From Variovorax sp. SG517 (lineage in GTDB: Bacteria; Pseudomonadota; Gammaproteobacteria; Burkholderiales; Burkholderiaceae_C), in the NCBI RefSeq assembly GCF_013376045.1, contig NZ_JABMJG010000019.1:1-52431 (forward strand): a DNA stretch of 52,431 nt, read 5' to 3'. This document shows, piece after piece, positions 16,048-24,879 of this stretch. Within the stretch, counting starts at the first letter, position 1, and each line of letters begins with the position of its first letter. The notes beneath the pieces were generated by a model. That model was not told the DNA's origin and searched no databases. It saw only the letters and a list, made by a program, of their open reading frames with translations. The position numbers were made by a program, and so were the translations under genes.

Positions 16048-17817
16048 GTGAACGCCGAACCCATGGACGACAACGAGGCCCCGCGGAAGCGGCCGCTGCG
16101 AAGCGCGCGCTGGTTCCGCAAGGACGACCTGCCCGGCTTCGTGCACCGCTCTACGCTGGCCGCGGCCGGATGGAGCCGCGAGGACCTCATGACGCGACCG
16201 GTCATCGGCATCCTGAACACCTGGTCGGACATCAACCCCTGCAACCTCAATTTGCGCGCGCTGGCGGAAGACGTGCGCACGGGCATCCTGGAGGCGGGAG
16301 GCATCCCGCTCGAGATTCCGCTGATGTCTCTGAGCGAGAACATCATCAAGCCCAGCTCGTTCCCATTCCGCAACCTGCTGGCGATGGAGGTGGAGGAGAC
16401 ACTGCGCGCCCACCCCTTCGATGCCGTGGTGCTGCTCGGGGGCTGCGATAAGACGCAGCCGGCGCTGCTGATGGGCGCGGCGAGCGCCAGGGTCCCCTTC
16501 ATCTTCCTCGCCAGCGGCCCGGCGACGCCGCGATCGGCGACGGGCGGCCAGCTCGCGAACGCCACCGGCGTCTGGCGCCTGGTCGACCAGTTGCGCGCCG
16601 GCCAGACGCAATGCGATTTCGCCGCGTTCGAGCGCAGCGTGATGGGTACCGTGGGTCACTGCGCCGAGATGGGCACCGCGTCGTCAATGTCGGCCATCTG
16701 CGAAGCGCTGGGCGTGGCCCTCCCCGGCAGCAGCATGGTGCCGGCGACGGACCGCCGCCGCAACCAGCTGGCTCGCGAGACCGGCCGCCGCAGCGTCAGG
16801 CTCGCCGCCGAAGGCGGCCCGCGCCCCGAGGAGATCCTCGATGTGCGCGCCTTCGACAACGCCATCACGCTGCTGTGCGCGGTGGGCGGCTCCACCAACT
16901 GCATCATCCATCTGCTGGCACTGGCCGGCCGCGTCGGCGTGCCGTTGACCCTCGAGCGCTTCGACGAGATCGGGCGCAGGGTTCCGCTGATCGCCAACGT
17001 GCAGCCCGCCGGCGAACACCTGACCGAGCGGCTGATGACGGCCGGCGGCGTTCCCGCGTTGCTCAAGACACTCGAGCCCCTGCTCCATCTAGACGCGCGC
17101 ACGGTCGATGGGCGCACCATCGGCGAGATCATCGAGAGTGCCCAAGTGCTGGACCCGGAAGTCATCCGGCCGCTAGACAAGCCCGTGAAGCCCGGCGAAA
17201 CATTGGTCGTGGTGAAGGGCAACCTCGCACCCGACGGCGCCGTGATGAAGGCCTGCGCCGCCGACTCGAAGCTGTTCCGCCACCGCGGCCGCGCGGTGGT
17301 GTTCGAGGACGTGCAGAGCGTTGCCGACCGCATCGACGATCCGACCTTGGGGATCGACGAGAACAGCGTGCTGATCCTGCGCAACGCCGGCCCGGTGGGC
17401 GCGGCCATGCCCGAGTGGGGCATGCTGCCGCTGCCCCGCCGGCTGCTCGAGCGTGGCGTGCGCGACATGCTGCGCATTTCCGACGCACGGATGAGCGGAA
17501 CGGCCTACGGCGCGGCCGTGCTGCATGTCTCGCCCGAAGCCGCTGTTGGCGGCCCGCTTGCGCTGGTGCGGGACGGCGACATCATCGAGCTCGATGTCGC
17601 CGAACGCCGGCTGCAGTTGTGCGTGGACCCTGAAGAGCTGGAACGGCGGCACCGGGCCTGGCAGCCGCCCGCGCGCGTGCATGCGCGCGGCTACCGCCGG
17701 CTCTACGACCAACACGTGGAGCAGGCGCATCGCGGCTGCGATTTTGACTTCCTGCGCGGCGCCGACGCCGAGACCCTGCCGGAAGGGCTGTTCGACGGCT
17801 GGGTGGGAGGCTGGTAG
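16048..17817 (+). CDS. IlvD/Edd-family dehydratase (sugar-acid dehydratase-like)
   Basis: 589 residues, normal length for the family. It removes water from a 2,3-dihydroxy acid to give a 2-keto acid using an Fe-S cluster. The three cluster cysteines are in place: Cys65 (INPCNLN), Cys133 (GGCDKTQ) and Cys205 (GHCAEMGTAS). The N-terminal RSARWFRKDDLPGFVHRS segment resembles arabinonate/xylonate-type dehydratases more than the isoleucine-pathway enzyme, so an aldonic acid is the more likely substrate (inference). GTG at 16048 has AGGA about 9 bases upstream. It is followed after 3 bases by a 2-hydroxyacid dehydrogenase, clearly in one operon. Confidence 0.9.
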   Translation: MNAEPMDDNEAPRKRPLRSARWFRKDDLPGFVHRSTLAAAGWSREDLMTRPVIGILNTWSDINPCNLNLRALAEDVRTGILEAGGIPLEIPLMSLSENIIKPSSFPFRNLLAMEVEETLRAHPFDAVVLLGGCDKTQPALLMGAASARVPFIFLASGPATPRSATGGQLANATGVWRLVDQLRAGQTQCDFAAFERSVMGTVGHCAEMGTASSMSAICEALGVALPGSSMVPATDRRRNQLARETGRRSVRLAAEGGPRPEEILDVRAFDNAITLLCAVGGSTNCIIHLLALAGRVGVPLTLERFDEIGRRVPLIANVQPAGEHLTERLMTAGGVPALLKTLEPLLHLDARTVDGRTIGEIIESAQVLDPEVIRPLDKPVKPGETLVVVKGNLAPDGAVMKACAADSKLFRHRGRAVVFEDVQSVADRIDDPTLGIDENSVLILRNAGPVGAAMPEWGMLPLPRRLLERGVRDMLRISDARMSGTAYGAAVLHVSPEAAVGGPLALVRDGDIIELDVAERRLQLCVDPEELERRHRAWQPPARVHARGYRRLYDQHVEQAHRGCDFDFLRGADAETLPEGLFDGWVGGW

Positions 17818-17820
17818 GCC

Positions 17821-18747
17821 ATGAATGTTCTCTATCGATCGGATGCGCCGCGCGCCGCAGCCTGGGCGCGCTACTTCGCCGAGCACGCCCCCGACCTCAA
17901 CTTCCGCGTCTGGCCCGACGCCGGCAACCTCGACGAGATCGAATACCTGATCGCCTGGCAGGCGCCGCGAGAGTTCCTCGCCGCCCTGCCCCGGCTCAAG
18001 GTGTTCTTCTCCTCCGGCGCCGGAGTCGACCATGTCGACTTTTCGGCCGTGCCGACTCACATTCCCATCGCGCGTATGGTGGAGCCCGGCATCATCAACG
18101 GCATGGTCGAGTACGTGAGCCTCGCCGTGCTGGCCCTGCATCGGGACTTTTTCGACTACGTGGCCGCGAAGGCATCGCGCAGCTGGAGCGCGCTGGAGGT
18201 GCCGCCCGCCTCGAGCCGCACCGTCGGCGTCATGGGCATGGGCGTGCTGGGACGCGCGGTGCTGGAGCGCCTGGCGGCCTATGGGTTCGGGCTGCGTGGC
18301 TGGAACCGCTCACTGCGCCCCATGCAGGGCGTGCAGAGTTTCGCCGGCGCCGAGCAGCTGCAGCCCTTCCTCGCGGGGTGTGACGTCCTCGTCTGCCTGT
18401 TGCCGCTCACGGGGGCCACCCGGGGCATCCTGAACCGCGAGCTCTTTGCCATGCTGCCCGCCGGCGCGGCGCTGATCAACGTAGGCCGCGGCCCGCACCT
18501 GGTGGATGCGGATCTGATCGAGGCACTGGATTCGGGCCATCTGTCGCGCGCGATTCTCGACGTGACCGATCCCGAGCCGCTGCCATCCGAACATCCCTTC
18601 TGGACGCATCCGCGTGTGTTTCTCACGCCGCACGTGGCGAGCATGACCCAGCCCGAGTCCGCCGCGCCCATCCTGCTGGAGAACCTGCGGCGGCACCAGC
18701 GCGGCGAACCGCTTCTGAACGTCATCGACCGGTCCAGCGGGTATTGA
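17821..18747 (+). CDS. D-2-hydroxyacid dehydrogenase, glyoxylate/hydroxypyruvate reductase A-like
   Basis: 308 residues, NAD(P)H-dependent, reducing a 2-keto acid such as glyoxylate or hydroxypyruvate. The dinucleotide fold has G139-M-G-V-L-G144. Catalytic residues are Arg223 (NVGRGPHLV), Glu252 (DPEPLP) and His271 (TPHVA). The length and the VFFSSGAGVDH segment fit the GhrA subgroup. The start lies 3 bases after the dehydratase stop, so the two are co-transcribed and perhaps translationally coupled. The pair could turn a sugar acid into a keto acid and then reduce it or a cleavage product (inference). A strong hairpin lies 118 bases after the stop. Confidence 0.9.
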   Translation: MNVLYRSDAPRAAAWARYFAEHAPDLNFRVWPDAGNLDEIEYLIAWQAPREFLAALPRLKVFFSSGAGVDHVDFSAVPTHIPIARMVEPGIINGMVEYVSLAVLALHRDFFDYVAAKASRSWSALEVPPASSRTVGVMGMGVLGRAVLERLAAYGFGLRGWNRSLRPMQGVQSFAGAEQLQPFLAGCDVLVCLLPLTGATRGILNRELFAMLPAGAALINVGRGPHLVDADLIEALDSGHLSRAILDVTDPEPLPSEHPFWTHPRVFLTPHVASMTQPESAAPILLENLRRHQRGEPLLNVIDRSSGY

Positions 18748-18864
18748 GATATCGGGAAGAAGATCGCGGGGCCGGGACAGCACGCTCCGGACTCCCATGC
18801 AGCGCTTTGCGCCAGGCACCTCCGCTCAGCGGCGTAACCGGCGAAGAAGCCGTGGACGCAAGCG

Positions 18865-18890
18865 TTCGAGACCGCCTTGTCGGTCTCGAA
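18865..18890. terminator. 10-bp perfect stem-loop between convergent genes
   Basis: TTCGAGACCG, loop CCTTGT, CGGTCTCGAA. It lies between the convergent dehydrogenase (stop 18747) and the second HAD gene (stop 18954), so it could end transcription from both sides. No T-run follows on either strand, so it is not a classic intrinsic terminator. Confidence 0.5.
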
Positions 18891-18953
18891 CCGGCATCGC
18901 ATGAGCAGCACCAGATCGTGGCGACCTGGATGCTCGCGATGCGTACCGCCCGC

Positions 18954-19622
18954 TTACAGCCCGACCAGAGCAGGCAGGCCGCCGATGTCGGGGATCTCGG
19001 CGAAGCTGTAGGCCTCGTTGGCCCTCGGCTCGTGGCCACGGTTGACGAAGACCTTGTTCTTGATGCCCAGGTCATGGGCCGGCATCAGGTCATAGCGGGG
19101 GCTGGACGACACGTGCAGGATGTCCAGCGGCGAGCAGCCGAGCTGATCGAGCATGTACTCGAAGGCTGCCAGGCGCGGCTTGTACGCACCGGCGTCCTGT
19201 GCGGTATAGACCTTGTGAAACGGCGCCTCGAGCTTGCTCACGTTCGAGTGGATCTGTTCGTTCATCGCGTTGGAGAGGATCACCAACGGAATCTCCCTGC
19301 CCACGCGGGTCAGCGCCTGCGGCACGTCGGCGTGCGGGCCCCATGTGGGCACGGCGTCGTAGAACTTGCGCCCGTCTTCCTCGCGGAAAGCGACGCCGTG
19401 GCGCTTGCATGTGCGCGCAACCGCCGACTTCAGCACCTGGTCATAGGGCTTCCAGTCGCCCATGACCTCATCGAGCCGGTACGCCGCGAAGTCCTTGATA
19501 AACAGGGTCAGGCGCTCAGCCGGCAGCTGACTTGCGTAGATCTCGGTGGCCACCTCTCGCATGCGGAAGTTGGTGAGGGTGCCGTAGCAATCGAAGCTGA
19601 TGTACTTGGGTCGGAATATCAC
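18954..19622 (-). CDS. HAD-superfamily hydrolase, second copy
   Basis: 222 residues, the same length as the gene at 15287-15955 and about 77% identical by eye, with no gaps. Motif I FDCYGTLT, motif II VILSNAMNEQ, Lys in AYKPRLAAFEYML and the HVSSSPRYDLMPAHDLGI region are all kept, so both copies should be active. Differences cluster in residues 18-45, the cap region that usually sets substrate choice. It is last in a leftward run (aldehyde dehydrogenase remnant, cupin, FAD oxidoreductase, HAD), with a 103-bp gap after the oxidoreductase. It converges on the dehydratase operon. Confidence 0.87.
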   Translation of the reverse strand: MIFRPKYISFDCYGTLTNFRMREVATEIYASQLPAERLTLFIKDFAAYRLDEVMGDWKPYDQVLKSAVARTCKRHGVAFREEDGRKFYDAVPTWGPHADVPQALTRVGREIPLVILSNAMNEQIHSNVSKLEAPFHKVYTAQDAGAYKPRLAAFEYMLDQLGCSPLDILHVSSSPRYDLMPAHDLGIKNKVFVNRGHEPRANEAYSFAEIPDIGGLPALVGL

Positions 19623-19725
19623 GGTGGGTCTCGCTGGTGGTTTGAAGAGAAAGGTACTTCTGGCAATCTCGATCCCGTACGTCGGCTCGAGGCTCCCGGG
19701 TGTTCATGCAGTCGATGCGTGCGGC

Positions 19726-21051
19726 CTAGAAATCGGCGACCTTGCCCCATGCCGAGCCGCTGAACCGTGCTGGCCGGTACGGAATGGGGTCCACGATCGG
19801 TTCGCCGCCGCTGGCAAGATCCGCGATCAGGCGGCCTGCACCGGGCGCAATGCCGAAGCCGTGTCCGGAGAAGCCCGCGGCCAGGATGAAACCCGGCAGG
19901 CCCTGCACCTCGCCGATGCCAGGAACACCGTCCGGTGTGCTGTCGATATAGCCAGCCCACGCATGGGTGATCTTTGCATCTCGAAGCTGGGGTAGCAGTT
20001 CGATTGCGCGACGGTGAGTGTCCTTGATGCTCACGGGATCGGGCTTCGGATCGAGAATGCGCATCCGCTCCATGGGTGTCGGCGCGTCGAGCCGCCACCG
20101 CGCCAGCGTTTCATGGCCGCTCCGAATGGCTTCCAGGCCGCCCGGGCGAAGGTTGCGCCAGCGCTTGGCGAACATGGGCACGAACTGTGAAGCGAAGCGC
20201 AGGAACTGCCCCGTCGGATCCACGCGCGCACGGCCGCTGATGGCCAGCGCGTAGCGTCCGTCATTGCGGCGCGTGGCGGACACGCCCGCGCTCACCACGG
20301 CATCCGGCAAGCGGTGTTCCACGGGGGACACACTCAGGATCGATTGACGAATCGAAGCCTGCGGAAAACGGATGCCCAGCTGGCGGCAAAACGAGGATGC
20401 CCAGGCGCCGCCGGCCATCACGGCCGTCCGGGTCTTGATGACGCCGGCTTCCGTGATCACGCCGCTGACGCGTCCGCCTTCGGTCTCGATGCCGCGGGCC
20501 GCGCAGTTCTGGTGGACGCTGCCACCGAGCCTAATGAGCGCAGCGGCGACGGCGGGCGCGGCCTTGCCAGGATCGGCGGTGCCATCGCTGGGCGAGAAGA
20601 CGCCTCCTTTCCAGGCGCGGCCGGTCGCCTGCCCGCGCTCGGAGGCCTCCCGGCCGCTCAGCATGTGGGTCGTCACGCCTGCGGTTTTCGCAAACTCGCG
20701 CCAGCTGGCCCAGCGTGAAATCTCGGCCTCGTCGTTGCTCAGATATAGCAAGCCGCAACGATGGAAGCCCGCGTCTTCACCGCTCTCAGCGGCAAATTGC
20801 TCCCACAGATCGAGGCTCTTGCTCGCCAACGGCAGTTCGCGGGCGTCGCGGTTCTGCTGGCGGCACCAGCCCCAATTGCGGCTCGATTGCTCGGCGCCGA
20901 TGCTGCCCTTTTCCACAAGGGCGACCGAGATGCCGCGCTTGGCCAGGTAGTAGGCGGTGAAGACACCGATGATGCCGCCGCCAATCACGACGACGTCGGC
21001 CGAGGCCGGCAAGGTGGGCGAAGTCTGAATGCGGCGCAGCGGAGGCGACAT
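19726..21051 (-). CDS. FAD-dependent oxidoreductase, DAO (D-amino acid oxidase) family
   Basis: 441 residues. The N-terminal dinucleotide motif is VVVIGGGIIGVFTAYYLAKRG (about residues 19-39), followed by VEKGSIGAEQSSRNWGWCRQQ, and the C-terminal flavin segment is GFSGHGFGIAPGAGRLIADLASG. This fits PF01266 enzymes that oxidise amines, N-methyl amino acids or 2-hydroxy acids; the substrate is not evident. ATG at 21051 (MSPPLRRIQ) is chosen because it starts 20 bases after the cupin stop; the longer frame would overlap that gene. It is probably co-expressed with the cupin. The protein is likely cytoplasmic, as no signal peptide is seen. Confidence 0.88.
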   Translation of the reverse strand: MSPPLRRIQTSPTLPASADVVVIGGGIIGVFTAYYLAKRGISVALVEKGSIGAEQSSRNWGWCRQQNRDARELPLASKSLDLWEQFAAESGEDAGFHRCGLLYLSNDEAEISRWASWREFAKTAGVTTHMLSGREASERGQATGRAWKGGVFSPSDGTADPGKAAPAVAAALIRLGGSVHQNCAARGIETEGGRVSGVITEAGVIKTRTAVMAGGAWASSFCRQLGIRFPQASIRQSILSVSPVEHRLPDAVVSAGVSATRRNDGRYALAISGRARVDPTGQFLRFASQFVPMFAKRWRNLRPGGLEAIRSGHETLARWRLDAPTPMERMRILDPKPDPVSIKDTHRRAIELLPQLRDAKITHAWAGYIDSTPDGVPGIGEVQGLPGFILAAGFSGHGFGIAPGAGRLIADLASGGEPIVDPIPYRPARFSGSAWGKVADF

Positions 21052-21071
21052 GATGAATCCCGCCCGCTCGT

Positions 21072-21791
21072 TCAAGCCGAGACGGTTTGGCACACGTAGA
21101 ACTTCGCCACGCGATCGCTGCTTTCCCACCCGATCGGTGCGCCCTGGGGCACGAAGAGCGTATCGCCCTTGCCTACAGACAGCACGCTGCCGTCAGGCGC
21201 TGCGAAGCGCACGCTGCCCGCCAGGAGGTGCATGAACTCGTTCATACGATGCGCGCGAACGATCCGGTAGTAGGGGGTCGAGTCCCAGGCGCCCGCAAGG
21301 TACTGCGCGGCGTCATCGGTGAAGACCTTGTCGCTGCGGCACTCGGGCGCGGGGCTCAGCAGCACTTCGGCTGACAGCGTGCCGGTGGGCATGAAGTTGG
21401 CGTCGGCGTGCAGCGCGAAGACACCGCGTCGGGTCGGTTTCTCGCAGGCTGCCGCGCAAAACACGAAGCGCGTTCGGGATCTGGCCTGCATGCGAACCGG
21501 CGTACCGCATCCGATGACGGCACCCGCCTGGGGACAGACCACCAGCGGGGCTTCGCCGGCTGCCGTCAGGGTCAACTCGCCCTCGACCACGACGAGGGTT
21601 TCGATGTGGGGGTAGCTTGCGACGTCGAGTTCACCGATGAAGCTCGCGCGGCCCGCGCTCATCTCGGCCGGTCCTTCCCACGCGATCTCGCGATGCCGCG
21701 CAAAGGGATCGTCCTTGCCGAACGGCGCCCTGCGGAAGGCGGTTGAAACGGGCACTCCATCGGCGCGATGCAGCACGAGGGCCACAGTCAT
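21072..21791 (-). CDS. Two-domain cupin protein
   Basis: 239 residues with two cupin-like halves. The first has YPHIETLVVVEGELTLTAAGEAPLVVCPQAGAVIGCGT; the second has MNEFMHLLAGSVRFAAPDGSVLSVGKGDTLFVPQGAPIGWES, which resembles DUF861/EutQ-type cupins. The second half keeps the G-D-x-x-x-x-P-x-G turn, but classic metal-binding His residues are few, so a metal-independent or binding role is possible. AGGAG lies before the ATG at 21791. The FAD oxidoreductase starts 20 bases after its stop. Cupins of this type often pair with DAO flavoproteins in amino-acid-derivative catabolism (inference). Confidence 0.82.
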   Translation of the reverse strand: MTVALVLHRADGVPVSTAFRRAPFGKDDPFARHREIAWEGPAEMSAGRASFIGELDVASYPHIETLVVVEGELTLTAAGEAPLVVCPQAGAVIGCGTPVRMQARSRTRFVFCAAACEKPTRRGVFALHADANFMPTGTLSAEVLLSPAPECRSDKVFTDDAAQYLAGAWDSTPYYRIVRAHRMNEFMHLLAGSVRFAAPDGSVLSVGKGDTLFVPQGAPIGWESSDRVAKFYVCQTVSA

Positions 21792-21833
21792 GATTGCTCC
21801 TGCGCGTTGCGCGATGATTTCACCGAAAGCCTG

Positions 21834-22196
21834 TCAGTCGGCACTGGGTGCCGAGGCATCCTGGAAGCCAAGAATTGCTTTGGTTTCGAGGTCCTCCTCA
21901 AGACCTTCGACGCGGTGTTCGCGGCTATTGGCCGAGCGCTTGTAGCCGCCGAAGGGGGCTTGGGGGTTCCATGTCGGATAGTTGATTTGCACCTGCCCGG
22001 CGCGGACGCGCGCCGCGGTATGGTCCCACGGCGACATCTCCTGCCCGCCCAGCGCGATCTCCATGGCCGGCTCCTCGGTCGATGAGTCGACGACGGAACT
22101 GCGGGCTTGCGTTTCGGGCGCGACCCACTCGCCGCCACCAAAAATGCGATCCAGGCGGCCAGCGCGCCTGAGGCGCTCGATGATCGAGGAGTTCAT
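21834..22196 (-). pseudogene. Aldehyde dehydrogenase with large internal deletion
   Basis: The first about 48 residues are a typical aldehyde dehydrogenase N-terminus (RIFGGGEWVAPETQARSSVVDSSTEEPAMEIALGG). They join directly to a typical C-terminus (ARVRAGQVQINYPTWNPQAPFGGYKRS ... GLEEDLETKAILGF). About 350 residues, including the NAD-binding core, the catalytic Cys and the general-base Glu, are gone, while the frame across the junction stays open. The small protein of about 120 residues cannot be an enzyme. ATG at 22196 (MNSSIIERL) matches normal family starts. It is the first gene of the leftward cupin/oxidoreductase/HAD run, so the deletion leaves the downstream genes intact. Confidence 0.85.
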
Positions 22197-22444
22197 GGAG
22201 TCGGCCTTTCGCGCCGCGACGTACGGGTTGCGAAAGCGTATGAGGCGAGCGCTCGATGGTCCGGTGGGATGCGTCATGATGGGCCTGAAGTCGGGTCTTC
22301 GGAAGACCCAAAGCTTAGTCGGCGCAAGCCTCGCGCTGATGCTTCAATGAGTGCTTTGCACAAAGCAGCCTGCCGTTGTGCGACTTGCTACGGCATATCC
22401 TGCCGTCGAGCAGGCGCCACAGGGGGTGCGGATAAAAACTTGGT

Positions 22445-22625
22445 TTATGCCGCAAGTCCAAGGCTGACCCGGTATTCGATGGGGCTGAGAGAGCCAAGAG
22501 AGATCTTTATCCGCTTCTCGTTGTACCAGCGGAGTACGAGTCGACCGCCTCGATGAATTGCTCAATGGTGGCGTTCTTCCAGTCGCGAGGATAGAACAGC
22601 TCGTTCTTCAATGCACCAAGCTTGG
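22445..22625 (-). pseudogene. IS3-family (IS150-like) transposase, C-terminal remnant
   Basis: The minus strand reads GALKNELFYPRDWKNATIEQFIEAVDSY, then after a one-base frame change RWYNEKRIKISLGSLSPIEY and SLGLAA with a stop at 22445. These are the last motifs of IS150-like OrfB proteins. Everything upstream of about 22625 is unrelated, so about 80% of the gene is missing. It lies at the downstream end of the SDR-Bug operon. Confidence 0.82.
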
Positions 22626-22761
22626 CCCCAGGTTCGTCATTGCATCGGCGGGCGGCCACTCGGCGATTTCCGCCGGCCTTGAACAACGAGGGTTGTTGCT
22701 TCGATTGATTGGCAGCTGGCGGCATGTCGCAGTGCTTCATGCCGGCAGACCGGTCGACTGC

Positions 22762-23388
22762 CTATGCCACAGAGGCGTCGGCCAGCGCGAACATGGTCCG
22801 CACGGGCTTCATGAAATGAGGCCGCACGCGAGCGCTCCAGCTCGTCTCGCGAACCGCCAACCACTCGGCAGAGGCAGTGGTCCCGTCCGAGACAAGGTCA
22901 TAGCACGCAAGCGACTCCTGCTCGTCGTCGTTGTTCCAGAAGCGTTGAGCGCGTACGCAGCCAAGCACCGCTGCCAGCGCGGGCAGGTGTTCTTGGTCGT
23001 ACCAGCACTGCAACTCTATGCCCCAGCCGGGTTCGGGCTTCATCTCGACGACGTAATGAAAGCGCACAGGCAAACCCGCACTGGCGCCGGCAATGTCGTG
23101 CATCAGCGTCAGGCGGGAGGCCGCGACGCGCGTTCCCGGCCAGGCTTTGCCCAATTCCTCGGCAAGCTCGTTCAGGCAGTGCCTCGACAGCGCCATCCGG
23201 TGGGACAACCCCAGGTAGACATACGAGAGCTGCAAGGCCTGCGAATGGACATGGCGAATTATGCGACCACCGATCTCCTCGGAGCAAGGCAAGGTTGCGA
23301 ACCTCTCCCCGAACGAAGTGGGAGTCGAGAGCGATTCACGGCATCGCAGGAGGATGACGTCGGTTGGAATCCGGCCAGTTGCCGACAT
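22762..23388 (-). CDS. EthD-like / dimeric alpha-beta barrel hypothetical protein
   Basis: 208 residues. The second half, with WGIELQCWYDQEHLPALAAVLGCVRAQRFWN and later CYDLVSDGTTASAEWLAVRETSWSARVRPHF, has the WYDxEHLP...GCVRARRF pattern of small ferredoxin-like (EthD/DUF4286-type) domains, which often help ring degradation or bind small hydrophobic products. ATG at 23388 (MSATGRIP) has GAGG about 6 bases upstream. It is the last gene of the SDR-Bug-CMD-amidohydrolase operon, 40 bases after the amidohydrolase stop. The catalytic role is unknown. Confidence 0.75.
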   Translation of the reverse strand: MSATGRIPTDVILLRCRESLSTPTSFGERFATLPCSEEIGGRIIRHVHSQALQLSYVYLGLSHRMALSRHCLNELAEELGKAWPGTRVAASRLTLMHDIAGASAGLPVRFHYVVEMKPEPGWGIELQCWYDQEHLPALAAVLGCVRAQRFWNNDDEQESLACYDLVSDGTTASAEWLAVRETSWSARVRPHFMKPVRTMFALADASVA

Positions 23389-23428
23389 ATGCACCTCGGA
23401 GGAGAACACGCCGCAGCGAGGCTGCGGC

Positions 23429-24328
23429 TCAGTTTGAGAACCGGTACAGCGCTTGGGGGTTGTGCACGAGCAGTTGCTCCAGGTGCCTCGCATCCGGCGC
23501 GATGCGGCTTAACGCATCCACGAGCACGCCGTCGTCAGGAATGTGGGTGTGATTGGGATGCGGCCAGTCGGTGCCCCACACGCAGCGCTCGGGAAAGCGC
23601 TCGACCAGGACGCGGGCCAGCGCCTCGCCATGCACATAGCGCTCATGCGGCGCCGCGTGCGCGTCAATGCGATCGATACCGCTGACTTTCACGTGGAAGC
23701 GCGGGTTCTCGAGCAGCTTCATCAGCGCCTGGAAATCGGGAGCATCCGCTCCGCGCGTGGCATCGACGCGCCCCATGTGGTCGATCACCACCGCAACCTG
23801 GCTGCGCTGTAGCGGCGCGGAGAGTTCGTGGACCAGCTCGCTCTCGAAGTGCACCTGCAGATGCATGCCGACTGCCGCCAGGCGCGGCGTCAGCGCGAGC
23901 ACCGCATCAACGCCCGCGGTGGTCGCGATGTGCCGCATGAAGTTGAAGCGCACGCCGCGGAAGCCCGCTAGCGCCAGGCGCTCGAGCTCGGCATCGGGCA
24001 CGCCGGTTTCGACCAGGGCGATCCCGAGATAGCGGCCCTGCCCCGCCGCGATGGCGTCCTCGACCACGCGGTTGTCCGTGCCATGGGTGATCGACTGCAC
24101 GATCACGCAGCGCTCGATGCCCAGGGCACGATGCAGCGCGAAAAGCGTCTCCTTGGGCGCTTCCAGCGGGGTGGCCCGGCGGCCTGGCGCATACGGGAAG
24201 CGCGCGGTCGGCCCGAACACGTGCACATGGCTGTCGCACGCTCCGGTCGGCAGACGAAGGCTCGGCCGCGAGGGGTGCTCCAGATAGGTCCGCACGGGAA
24301 CGTCGGCCTCGGTGGTTGCATCGGTCAT
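23429..24328 (-). CDS. Amidohydrolase 2 family protein, 2-pyrone-4,6-dicarboxylate lactonase-like
   Basis: 299 residues with a TIM-barrel amidohydrolase-2 fold (PF04909). Signature pieces: ACDSHVHVFGP (about residues 30-40), GIERCVIVQSITHGTDNRV, GVRFNFMRH, VVIDHMGR and VWGTDWPHPN. The HVHVFGP start, QxxxxGTDN and TDWPHPN are shared with LigI, which opens the lactone 2-pyrone-4,6-dicarboxylate in the protocatechuate meta-cleavage pathway, and with related lactonases. ATG at 24328 is the sensible start; the longer frame to 24730 runs over the CMD gene. It lies 8 bases after the CMD gene in the same operon. A lactone or dicarboxylate intermediate is likely (inference). Confidence 0.87.
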   Translation of the reverse strand: MTDATTEADVPVRTYLEHPSRPSLRLPTGACDSHVHVFGPTARFPYAPGRRATPLEAPKETLFALHRALGIERCVIVQSITHGTDNRVVEDAIAAGQGRYLGIALVETGVPDAELERLALAGFRGVRFNFMRHIATTAGVDAVLALTPRLAAVGMHLQVHFESELVHELSAPLQRSQVAVVIDHMGRVDATRGADAPDFQALMKLLENPRFHVKVSGIDRIDAHAAPHERYVHGEALARVLVERFPERCVWGTDWPHPNHTHIPDDGVLVDALSRIAPDARHLEQLLVHNPQALYRFSN

Positions 24329-24336
24329 GGCGGTGC

Positions 24337-24879
24337 CTAGTGCGAGATGTTCAGCGCCACGAGGAACCGCGACACCATGTTGTAGGCTGCCACGGTGGCG
24401 ACCACTTCGACCACGCCCGAAGGCTCGAAGCGCGCGTTCAGGCGGTCCGTCAGCTCGGCGGGCACCTTGACATCGCGCGTCATGCGATCGGTCAGCTCCA
24501 GCAGCAGTAACTCGTCCTGCGTGAAGCCGCCTTCGAAGGCGTCTGCGGGATCGGCGGCACGCAGCGCATCGATCTTCTCCTGCGCGAATCCGGCCTTCAA
24601 CGCATGCGGCACATGCGCCTCGAACTCGAACGCCGCCTCGTTGAGCACGGCGACGCGCAGGATGATCATTTCGCGCAGGTCCGCCGGCACCGAGGTGCGG
24701 TTGCGCACGGCCGTCAGCATCGACTCCCACCCGCTGGCGATGCTCGGGCTGTTGAGCAGCACCTGGTAGAGCAGCGAGATCCGGCCGCGCTCCAAGAGGA
24801 TGCGGGCCTCGATCTCGGCGAGTTCGGGCACCGTGCCCGGCACCACCAATGGAACGCGTATATGGCTCGTGCTCATCAT
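24337..24879 (-). CDS. Carboxymuconolactone decarboxylase-like (AhpD fold) protein
   Basis: 180 residues of the CMD/AhpD-like helical family (PF02627). The core segment is REMIILRVAVLNEAAFEFEAHVPHALKAG (about residues 70-100), with Glu and His spaced as in the family. The CxxC pair of AhpD-type peroxidases is absent, so a redox role is unlikely and a decarboxylase or tautomerase-like role fits better. The start ATG overlaps the stop of the Bug gene (ATGA), showing tight translational coupling; a second in-frame ATG follows at once. Its pairing with a LigI-like lactonase resembles aromatic-ring catabolic operons. Confidence 0.85.
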   Translation of the reverse strand: MMSTSHIRVPLVVPGTVPELAEIEARILLERGRISLLYQVLLNSPSIASGWESMLTAVRNRTSVPADLREMIILRVAVLNEAAFEFEAHVPHALKAGFAQEKIDALRAADPADAFEGGFTQDELLLLELTDRMTRDVKVPAELTDRLNARFEPSGVVEVVATVAAYNMVSRFLVALNISH

